Shown here: in pieces, positions 48,945-59,800 of the stretch
How positions within the stretch are numbered: position 1 is the first letter of the stretch
Layout of the letters: each line of letters begins with the position of its first letter
Source of the DNA: Stichopus chloronotus
Lineage: Eukaryota > Echinodermata > Holothuroidea > Aspidochirotida > Stichopodidae
Length of the DNA stretch: 64,000 nt
Assembly (NCBI GenBank): GCA_021234535.1
Contig: SFZH01000008.1
Coordinates: 6,766,897-6,830,896 of the forward strand
Reading direction: 5' to 3'
Translations under genes and position numbers: made by a program
Notes under the pieces: model-generated
Database searches by the model: none
Told to the model about the DNA's origin: nothing
What the model saw: the letters and a program-made list of their open reading frames with translations, nothing else

Positions 48945-49760
48945 CACCCAGATGGCAGGGAAAGGCGTTTTTCGGGTGAACTTGAACTGCATGTATCCAG
49001 CCTTGAAATGTGGATATCTTGTCTGTAATTCCGTGAAATTCATGTGAAAAGAAACATCAATCTATGAACAATGGTAATACGTATAAGGTGGTTTGAGGTG
49101 ATACAATTGAATCGTAATGAATTAAGCGTCCTCTTCCATTTTTTCTTCTGATAACTTGGCCAATATTTTGTAGCTGAACATGTAGAAACAATGACACCTA
49201 CTTTTTTTTTTCCAGAGGGACGGATTGCTTCCCCGAATCATGTTTGTAATGACTAGCAAGACTATAATTTCAATGGAGCGCCACCATTTGTTAATGCAGA
49301 GGGTACGCGAAATTTTGACGCTTCAAAAGCTATAGATGGCAGGAAAAGGCACGTCCCGTGTGTACTTGAACGGCTTTTGCCCAGCCTTGAAATATAGATA
49401 TCATGTCTGCAATTAATTATTTCAAGTGAAAAGAAAAATCATCCTGTTAAAAATGGTAATACAAATCTTTTTTTTTTTTGGGGGGGGGGGGTGGTTGGGG
49501 GTGATACAAGAATCATAATGAGCTATACATCCTCATTCATTTTTTTGAGTACTTTACAAATTAATTTTTGAAGAACACATTGGCACACCAACGCCTTTAT
49601 TTGTTACTAACTAGCGGGATTACTATCTAACAGGATCGACACCATTGTTGGAACGTACAAGAAACTTTTGTCTTTGTAAAACCTCCAGATGCATGCAGGG
49701 AACGGCATTTCCCCGATGTACTTGAGCTGCATGTACCCAGCTTTAAAATAGGATCCCCTT
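48945..49760. repeat. Three diverged tandem copies, period about 350-385 bp
   Basis: AGATGGCAGGGAAAGGCG near 48950, AGATGGCAGGAAAAGGCAC near 49334 and AGATGCATGCAGGGAACGGC near 49687 each start a conserved block that continues with TACTTGAACTGCATGTACCC-AGCC-like sequence. The first two copies stay similar for over 200 bp (ending near TCCTCTTCCATTTTTT / TCCTCATTCATTTTTT). The third is truncated. Confidence 0.7.
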
Positions 49761-49782
49761 TTGAAAAATTTTTCCCCCCGTA

Positions 49783-50180
49783 GCTAACCTTAGATGCGAT
49801 TTTGTGCAATACTTGGCGTCGTTTGAAGTTATAAAATCTGTTAGATTGAGGTAAGCACCTAAACTGAAATATAAAAAAAAATCCAACTGACATTTCAGAG
49901 TTATTGAGACGGTTTTCAATTACCAGATAACTTTAAACACAATCCGGTGCAATACTTTGCATCATTGTAAAAATTCATAAAATTTTTAGAATGATAAAAA
50001 ACATTCATAAAATGTTCTAGACTGCATGATAAAGTCCAACCGATATTTGAGACTTCCCGACTATCGTCGCCCCTGTACAGAAATATGAGAAATTCAAATA
50101 GTATTTCAGTTTTATCGAGAAATTTTTCAATCACCAGGTAACATTAGAAACGATATGGTGCAATATTTGGCATCTACTTA
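49783..50180. repeat. Second tandem repeat family with GGTGCAATAYTTKGCATC core
   Basis: Cores near 49810 (TTGTGCAATACTTGGCGTC), 49945 (CGGTGCAATACTTTGCATC) and 50156 (TGGTGCAATATTTGGCATC) are each preceded by a TAAC(A/T)TTA(G/A)A-like block. Spacing is uneven, about 136 and 212 bp. Confidence 0.6.
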
Positions 50181-52098
50181 TGTCATAAAATGAACTAGAC
50201 TGAGATATACGAGAAATTTCAAAAGGAATTTCAGATTTTCTGACTTTCCTCGCTTTGACAGATTTTTTTTGGGGCGGTGGGTTGGTGGGGAGGGGAGTGA
50301 GACACTCCCACCCCCGTTCGCGACTGCTCTGGTCGGGTTGATTCCTAGCCGAAGGCTGTACCATGTTAGTAACTTTGTTAGCCGAAAACTGTGCAAGTAG
50401 CATTAAATTAATTTGTTCAAATGCAGTTTATATGTACTGCTCCGTATTACACCCTTTCCGAGCTTGGTACTGGAAAGGCTATTCAAACAAATCGATCAAA
50501 AATTGGTCTCAGTAACTGAAGAATTGTTGGAAATATGAGTGAGATACTGTTTGTTACAAGGTTTTTCGTCAAGTGCCACGTGCAATGTCAGTCAATGCCG
50601 AAATGAGAACATAAACTGATAATTGCGACAGTCTGTTCACAGTCGTTCATCAATATATGTAAATATGTATGCTAAGGTTGAGTTGCGTAAATAGTCGGGC
50701 TCCTTCCCGTAGACAAAACAAAATACCGTACAAAACGATAGAAACTATGGACATCCGAAATTACAGTTTCGGAAGAGTTATACGTGTATAAAACCAAATA
50801 AGAGAGTAAATCAAAACAAAATGTCCTTTAAATCCACTTCTTCCTCGTCAGGCGCCGAAATATATATACAGTTTGAAAAAACTTCTGAGTCCACAGATAG
50901 TAATTTATTTGAGATATCGAATCTAATCCCAAATTCCAAAATTAATTTGAGATATCAAATTTCATATGTGCAAAGCTTCGTATTTGCTTTGATAGCTTTG
51001 ATAGCTTTGATATGCAATTGTTGAAAAAAATGTCTCTGTCCACATGACTAATGCATTTTTTCCAAGGCATGACCAATGGAAGTTTTCTTTTTCTTTTTTA
51101 ATGTTAATGAAATGAAACACAATTGATAACGTTATGGTCAGGGTTAGGATTAAGACATGCCCGACTATCTCCACATGTCCCTGGCAAAAGTATGAAAAGA
51201 GTTTGTAATAAGTTTGTCTAGCTAACCCTTGATACGAAGTCTCACACTATAGGTCTGCTACACCTTTCCCCTATACTTCTGATGTGTGCAAATACCTGTC
51301 ATGTACGTCGTACATAATGCACTAACCCGTCTATCCTAAACGACTGACCAGTTTAGTCGAGTGTTTATTCGAATAACGCACTCATAATATTTCTCAAACA
51401 ACCGATTAAATACAGTACTGTTTTGGGACCCTATCGTTGTAGTCACAACAGAAGTATCCCTACCTTGCATTTGTAATGGTTGTGATGTATGATTGGAGTT
51501 TAAATCATCGTCATTTAAAATCTTGTTGTTGCTGCTTATTAGATGTTTATTAGGAAAAAAGTTTAGGCAAACTCTGACAATGATTCTACCAAAATCTACA
51601 GACAGCTTTAATTTAGAGTTTATATAACTCTAGGATTGTGCGACAGTACGAACCCAAACGATAAGCACCTATATAAGTATATCTACATCCTTCAAATAAC
51701 ACCATGAAAAGCTCCTTTCACACTGGAGGGAAATAAAGTTACACTTCAAACTGAATCATGGTTTTGAAGGGATTAAACAATGGTGCATAGAGCAGAGGTT
51801 CTGGCCCGTCCCGATCAATGATTATCGATTTCCATTTGCGATCATGACGTCTCATTTCTCACTTTAAGTAACGGACCTAGGCTGTTCCACAAGCTTCTTC
51901 AAATTCGGACGAGGTGACGAAAGAGAGAGTCCGAGGACTTGTGTGCAGCAATATTCTGTAAACTTTCTGTATTTGTTAAATACATATCTTCCGTAGGGAA
52001 TAAACCGAGTGGAAATTACATGGCCATCACATTGGTGCTCTAAAGTTATCAGTAAATGTTGATCTGTCGTCAGTAGCGATACTGCGTTCTTTCTCAAA

Positions 52099-55000
52099 AT
52101 GGCGAGAGCTCAGTATCTGCCTTTGCTGGTGGTGACTATCCTAATGGTAGCGCACGCACAATTTGCTGGTTTTAACCCTTTCGGTGATGATTTTGGCTTC
52201 GATGTAGGAGACTTCAATCCCGAGGATTACAGTTACGGTTCTTTCGGTAATTGGTACGAGTATTCAGAGGATTCATGGAATTACTTCTATTCGTACTGGG
52301 ATTACTACTTTTACTCCGGTTCGTATCCGTACTACTACTACCACGGCGGCGACTATCCCGAGTTATTCCCCAGTGAAGGCGAAATCATCGAGGGTGTCTA
52401 CTTCTCCGATGTTTTGGATACATTGGGTAAGGCACTCAACAAACCGAACGTTAGGAAATCCATGGCATCGCTCTGCAATGATGTGGCTGACATTCTCTCC
52501 GAATTCTCGGAAGAGGCCGTTGCAATCTGTGAATACATTACCGAAGCCGCCGAGAACGACGAACCCCTAGAAGGATTTGAAGATCTCTGCACTGAAGGCG
52601 ACTACACCGATTATTATCATTATAGCTATGGTTATTATGATTATTCACATAGCTTTTATGATTGGTACGATTGGTATTATTGGTATGATCAATATGACTG
52701 GCTCGACGATGGACACTGGAGCAAACGAAGCATTGCTGACGACGATCACGGTGTGAGATCGAAAAGGGATGTTACCGACGGAAGATCCCATCGGGACATG
52801 GAATGGGAAACCAGATCATATCTGGATGACCTCATTTACTTTCCCCTTGCCGAAGAGTTTGGTATTGCTAATCGGACCAACGTCGTGGCATGTCAAGAGA
52901 TAGGACGTCACATCCGAAACGGCAATAAAAACATGAGCAAGGCATTTCGTGACATGGTTTACTATGCGACAGAAGTAATGATCAACGTAGGCTTAAACCA
53001 TTGCCCTCGAAATGAGAGCTTGGATGACTACTGGTTCCCCCCTAGCTATTCTTGGGGCTACAGCGATTATTCTGAAAGTGACCCATACAATTCTTATTCA
53101 GACTCAGAATCTTACACATATGACTCTGACAGCTACAACTCTGACAGCTACTGGTGGAATTTTGGCAGTGACTCGGAGAGCTGGAGCTACTGGCACGATT
53201 ACTCGGAGAGCTGGCGGAACTCGTATGACTATTCTTATTGGTATGACTCATATGACTATTCTGATTGGTATGACTATTCATATTGGTATGATTATTCATA
53301 TTGGTATGATTATTCATATTGGTACGACTGGTACGATAACTATGACTGGTACGATGACGGATTCATATCTGACGCAGAGGTGATCGGAGTTTTAGCCCAA
53401 ACGATTCTGGGCCATTCCAATATCACTCAGACCTGCGACGATTTGTTCGCGGCAAACGAAACGGGGTCGCTGGAAAGCTTCCGACAAGAGATCACAGAAG
53501 CAACGATTCAAATCATGACAAACTACGATCAGTGTTTGAATCATTTCATAATTTCAAATCAAACAAATGCTGCTTTCTTTCAATTTTACTTTGGCACTTT
53601 GAACTTCACCTATACGTGCGATTTGTTGGTAAATGCGTTTGTCGAACCAGATGAGGAGGTGATGCTTGATCTGGATTTCTTTTGGTATCTAGAGGACAAC
53701 GAGTGGGGAGATTCCTATTACTGGTGGGATTACTACTCGTGGTATGACTATTCATGGAATTATGATTATTCGTGGAATTATGATTATTCATGGACGTATG
53801 ATTATTCATGGCTTACCGACTATTCGTGGGGTGATTATTCTTGGTATGGTGACTACTCATGGTACAGCGATACATGGGATGAACCCGATATATGGAATGG
53901 GTACGAACTCGATTGGATGTTCACATTCCAGGTACTTAGTCCACATATCACACCAGAGTCATGGCTGGCCCTGCTTGGAAAACTTTACAATGCCAGAAAT
54001 TACCAGTGATGCCTTTCAGGAATTTTGCAACGCACTTCCCGAAGAACTCTACGCCTTCGAAATGAGAGAGATGTGTGACGGTGTTGTGCAAGGAGATTTT
54101 GACGCGTGGTTTGACGGTTGCTATCAATTAGGATCACAAGCATCTGGGGAGGGGTTTGAAGAAAATTGGATTGACGACTGGAGAGATTGGGAGAATTATG
54201 GTTTCTTCGATTGGTATGACGAATGGGACCAATGGCGTGATCATTACTTTGAAGGCTGGCGTTGGGATTATGCTCACAATGATTTGTCTTGGCTTGTGTT
54301 AGAATCGTTTGCGGAGGAGTTTTCAGTGAATGATCTGGACAATGACGAAACTTGTGAGAAGATGGGACGAAGCATGGAAAGGAGGGGAAAAAGAATGAAC
54401 GAAACCATCAACGATGTACTGTACCGATGGGCAGAAAAAACAAGTGACCTGGGGATATACTATTGTCTACAACATGAAGATTCTTACGAGGACTACAGTG
54501 TTTCATATGACTCATTCAGTAGCTCTTTTCTAGGTTCGTACGGCACCTACTCGGAGAGTTTGTCCTGGTGGTTCGGCTGGGAGTATTCCTACGACTGGTA
54601 TGACTGGAACGACGGATGGGATGACAACTGGGACGATTATTATTGGAATGAAGATGACAATCATCATTTCTCTGACTTAGACGTTCTGGGAGTAACGGTG
54701 AAAACGATTAAAGGTACAATGAACGCCTATGACGTTTGCCCTGAGCTTTTGAGCCATCGAAATAATGACACCATTGAGGAGTTTGTGGAATCACTCGTGG
54801 ATGGCGTGCTCATGATCTTGAAGAAACCAAACCATTGCTTTGAACATTTAAATATGACGCAGTACAGTGAACCTGGCTTCATTGAAACCTTCTTCGACAG
54901 TGACGATGTGGCTGAAATTTGTGACAGTCTTGCTGAGGCATTTACAAATCCTGCTGAAAATGTTCAGCTGGAGATGGATTTCTTTTGGTTCTTGCAAGAG

Positions 55001-56865
55001 TATAGCTATTATGACATCTCTGTGAGCTGGCTTGACTATGCCAATTACTGGACAGAGGATTTTAATGACGTAAACTGGGCTGTCGTGTTTGAATTTTTAG
55101 CCCCACACATCACACCTGACTCATGGATATCCCTGTTCGGAAAGATTTACAATGCCAGAAATGTATCAGATGCGTTCTTTGATTTCTGCTCGGCTCTCCC
55201 TGGTGAGCTGTATGATTTTGAAATGAGACACATGTGTGACGCTATGTTTGAAGGCGATATCTACGAATGGGAATACGAATGTAAGAGACTGGCTAACGGT
55301 TGGTGGCGATCAGAATATTGGGACTATACTTTTTATGATGACTCGTATAGCTGGTACAACTGGTACGATTCCTACAGCTGGGGAGACAGTTACGACTGGG
55401 TGGAGGAGGAAGAGAGATGGTTCTTTGAAGGGTTACTATCTGCTATCGAAAGCGCAGTTGAGGTAAATCACGGTGACATATTTGACATGTGTGAATTTGG
55501 AGGGGAATTCCTCTTATCCGACAATGAGGAGTACAGTCGAGGGTTCGACAATATAGTCGGAAATGCCTCGATTTACCTCATATACTGGGCTAATGGCATT
55601 TTAGACTGCCAAGGATCATATGGCCAGACCGAGGACTATTGGTGGACAGAGGATGATATTGTACTCTACAGTATGATAAGTGGGATGGTGCTTGGCCTCG
55701 GACGATATGAAAATCGTGATGATTTCTGTGATGAATTCAGTGACGGTTCGTTTCAGCATATTGACGTTATGGGTCATAAATTTGTCGAAAATTTTCATAA
55801 GCTGACGACTGGGAAGTCAAGGTGTATAGACTTTTTCGAAACTCTCTTAAGCTTCGAAGGCGTCTTACCAGAACTCGATGCCGATGCGAGAGAGGTATGT
55901 ACTTTTATGGTTGATAGTTACGCGGATCCAGACGTTGAGCTGGAAGTACCTGATGTAGAGGCTGGAGAAGATCTTACTCTGTTTATCATAGGCATGCTAG
56001 CTAAACTTCACAACAGTGACAACGTTATGGACGTGGCAATCGAATTCTGTGAGAGTTACACCGGCATTCTCAGCTACGTCTTCAGTGATAGGGAAATTGA
56101 TGACCTATGTAGCAACATAGTGGAGGAGGATATCACCTCGGTGGTTCGACAATGCGAAGATAAGTTGATCCCTATTGTGTACGGTGATGAGTATCCTACT
56201 GGTCTGCGGCCTTTACCAGTTGAAGAGATTCTCTATGGAATGACGAGCGAATTGTTCGATATTGACCCTGATGAGGTGACATATGAGACCCCGTGTGTCA
56301 TATTAGACATCGTGGTGAACGGTGACGACAATATCTTAGATATGAGCGAAGAGCTTTTAGATGTGGCATTGAAACAGACTGATACCTTGGTTCAGCGGTG
56401 CATGTGAAGCAAAAGACTTTATATTGCAGGAGATAATGAATGCCATAGAAGATGACGACTCCTACAGTTGGTCATACAACTGGTACAATTGGTATTCATA
56501 CTCGGAAGATGGGGAGGTTGAGTACTTCACCGTAGAGGATGCAGATGTCCTCCTGGGTATCATCACCGGGAAGGGAAGTATCGACGCCGTATGTGAAGAT
56601 ATTACAAGAGCCAATGACAGAGGTGAAAATGCCATCGAATCTCTTGCCGTCGAGCTTCGTGAAGCTGTATTCGGTATCATCAACGACCCGGGCAGGTGCC
56701 GTCTCTTTGTGAATTTTCTCAACGATAAGGCAAAAGAGATAATACCCAGCAGTGTGGATGAAGAGGAGTCTGAATTCGTGCTGGAGTTCACATGGGTCAC
56801 GGGATACACAACTGTGGAAGGATTCTGTGACGATCTTGTAGCTGCCATGACCCAGGATGCAGTCG
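52099..56865 (+). CDS. Giant first exon: four alpha-beta-gamma module triads with aromatic linkers, two frameshifts
   Basis: Frame 1 runs 52099-54000 (634 codons), frame 2 runs 54002-56404 (801 codons) and frame 3 runs 56406-56865, leaving one base of the next codon at donor gttagt. The breaks are single extra bases at about 54001 (AAT-T-ACC) and 56405 (ATG-T-GAA). The first is located by the sister repeat, which reads YNARNVSDAF without interruption. Approximate modules: alpha 52363-52600, 53905-54140, 55070-55290, 55972-56165; beta 52816-53030, 54275-54480, 55410-55612, 56215-56415; gamma 53365-53690, 54668-54990, 55635-55965, 56518-56865. A furin-type site RSKR (residues 220-223) lies before beta 1. 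The strongest module similarity is between alpha 2 and alpha 3 (HITPESWLALLGKLYNARN against HITPDSWISLFGKIYNARN). Confidence 0.88.
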
Positions 56866-59800
56866 GTTAGTGAAATGTTTTCGATTATTTCTGTTTTTAG
56901 TATCTCTCCGGTGAATGAAACTTCATAATTATATCGTTATATACATATTATAATTTCAACTGTCTAAGTTTGAAAAAAATTAGCATTATAAGTGTGAAGG
57001 TAGTTTACACATGAGTATTCAGCATTTTCATGTAAGTTGAATTATTATGTAAGTTACTGAGTTTCATCTTCGGGCTTTCTCATTTTGGTATATCTTTGGA
57101 CGTCTTAAGAATACTTTGCAGATATCCAATTAATTTACGTGAAACGTATTCATTTCACTTTCGCATTTTTTTTTCGTTGTGTCACAGAGGAGTGCAGGGG
57201 CATCGAGGATTGTGCCGGCGTTTGTAATGGTGATGCCAAGCCTGACTGCGCTGGTAAGTGTAATGGAGGCACTGACTACGATTGCGCAGGTCAATGCGAC
57301 GGGTCGGCCTACATTAACAACTGCACAGAATGCGTCGGTGGCAGAACTGGTCGTCCGTGGGACTTCGGTGCCGACAGATGTGGAAACTGCAAGGCATTCA
57401 GTGGTTACTACGAAGTGTGGGACTGTTACGGAACTTGTGACGGCACTGCCTACAGGGACAGATGTGGCACGTGCATTGGTAAGACAAATGGCTCTTACTT
57501 CTAATAATTATTTCATATTACATTTTTACAGTGGATATCATGCAATTTTCGTGACATATACAAAAAATAAGTTTCAATTGTTTCGATTTGTCTTATTAAG
57601 TCGATGTTCTGCATATCAATCAATAAACCAACTGATGCATATTCTATCAAAGTATATGCAAGTGTAGCGCGAGTCTCACGAATATTTTATTGGACTTAGA
57701 TAACCATACTTTCAGTGAAAACATCCACCAAAAACCATTTTAATTGTTATAATACTGTGCCAAAATTTTAGGAAATCATTGAAGTCAACATTTTAGCAAA
57801 CCTTTTTTTGTATCAAATGATACAATGCAGGTGCACACAACTCCTCAAACCCTTGATCTGTCGATTTTATCGGTCCAATCAATTTATTTGCGTGAATCAC
57901 GAAGTCAGAGAAATCAATTTCTCCATCTTTATTTTTTTTTTGATAACTGTGTACACACACACGTTTTAAATTAATTTGAATATTTTCACCACTTATCCCC
58001 TTAATTTCTTGTCGGTTAGGGGGATTGACCGGACGAGACGAGGATTTCAACGAGGACCGTTTTGACTGTCGTGGTATCTGCAACGGCGGTTGGGAGGCAG
58101 ATACCTGCGGATTCTGTGAACCAGCCAGCTTGGTGTCTTATGACGGAGGCAGCAAATACAAAGACTGTAGTGACACCTGCGTCACTCCCGGTGAGTGTGT
58201 ATCATAGAAATAAATGTAGGACATACGCTTCCCTGGTATAGTACCATGTGTGTAACAAGTGGCGCCTACCGAGCACGCAGAAAACCGTATAGAGGTGTGT
58301 GCTTTCGTCGTTCACGCTCTGCTAAGTACTTAAAAGGTTGTGGGACATGCATCTAGCCAGGGGAACAGCGAGCGTTAAACAGAAGTTGCAAAATAAAACC
58401 CTGACTGAAAATCCGTCATGGTTGGAATTTTGTTTACACCTGTTACCGTTTTTGAGATATGACTTTTCAAAGTTTGATAAAATGAAAACAGATGACGTGA
58501 AGTGTTGTACGGTGTCAGTATTTCTTTTGTTAAGCCTATATTTTGCCTCTTAATCACTTAATTACTTCGTTTTACATTGATAAGGGATATCAATATTTTT
58601 GAGGGAAAAATATATGCTTCCCAAAATAAAACCCTGTGGGTATATAAAATTCCCAAATGTTCTTGAAATAAAGATTAAGTATACAAAAGATTTACATAAG
58701 CCATATCATAGTAGTCCATCTCTTGACGTCACAAATCTGCATACTTAGCCAACGTTCTATTCATGATGCTGCTGTGAGACACTCATTTGCCTGTAACATT
58801 GTCAGCCTTTGATGGATTTTGAAAGAAGATGTGGCTATTTTCAACATTCCATTGATAAGTGCACCCGACGCTCGAAAAATGTCATTTTCATGTCACACGA
58901 CCTTTGAATTGCAACAAAATCTTTGTTTATTTCTATTAATTCTTAACCTTGCCTCTGTAAAGCTCCAGTCACGTCACCGTTCACACATGCGTTCCCCACT
59001 TTAACCAAAACGCCGGTAGCCACGAGCTTGGTTCCCCTCTACGCCCACCCCCCCCCCCCTCTACTGTCCTTGGCAAGTGTGGATATGGCTGGATTTTCAC
59101 CTTACAAAAATGTGAGCAGCTTAATATAAAAAAAAAATATTGTTTTCCTTGCGATTGAGTAGTGTGGCATAGGCAAAGAGACAAAGGTTAATGATTTTCC
59201 ATCCGTATCCGACAAGCGTATATCTGATCAGAGTTATTTTTCTGTTGACTACATTGATATCGTTCTCTGACGTCATAACATGTGACCTTACGTAAAGGTC
59301 ATTGCTTGGCACATGCAGGGTTCTTGTTTTTCTTGACTCTTAAATGTCACTTCTCACTGCTTACATATTTACGAGAATTCCTGAGAAAATTGAGTTAAAG
59401 CTTTCTTGCCTTTCAAAAAAATGGATCAAGTGCATCGTGTAGCTGGTTCGTTGAAAATGGCAAAGAAAAAAAATAAAGTTATTCGGGTATGATCAGGTCA
59501 AACTATCAGTAAACTGAAACAAGAAACCCTGGTGATATTTTAGTGCTTGTGAAGTTATCGATGTGAACTAGATTGTTTAAGTTAGTTCATTAATTTGAAT
59601 ACTGTCGATTCTAATACTTTCAGGATTTTCGAGGGCTACTGAGAACGATTGTGGTGAGTGCGTTGGTGGGTCTACCGGATTAGCCGATGACTATGGATAC
59701 AATGTCTGCGGACAGTGTGAATCTGACCCAGATGCCGACGAATCGTCTTGTGAGGGTTGCGATGGGGAACCGAACAGGTAACTACCCACCCACCCCGTCC

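Larger units (their letters stand above)
44232..52098. other. Non-coding region between SLC25A11 and the aromatic mosaic gene
   Basis: No coding exon recognised. The first kilobase is probably 3' UTR of the exon 10b transcript. The rest holds a short tandem duplication at 46609-46641, a TTAA-type element at 47498-47750, long G/C tracts near 47846 and 48045, two families of tandem repeats (48945-49760 and 49783-50180), and the upstream region of the next gene. Confidence 0.5.

Noticed and set aside
53012..53809. Thr/Ile-rich and Asn/His/Ser-rich ORFs in other frames
   Set aside because: Shadows of the aromatic coding repeats in exon 1 of the mosaic gene.
53744..54001. Separate gene starting at 53744
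   Set aside because: This upstream part is an out-of-frame reading of the DYSW linker; the real frame 2 coding begins after the frameshift at about 54001.
53990..56410. Programmed ribosomal frameshifting
   Set aside because: No slippery heptamer or matching pseudoknot is obvious at either site, the two sites differ, and a third similar insertion lies in an unrelated gene.
56424..56870. Separate small gene starting at 56424
   Set aside because: There is no ATG at that position, the frame is open upstream, and the content is gamma 4 of the mosaic protein, ending at a splice donor.
57793..58083. Minus-strand ORF over mosaic gene exon 3
   Set aside because: It is antisense to a well-supported exon, with no features of its own.
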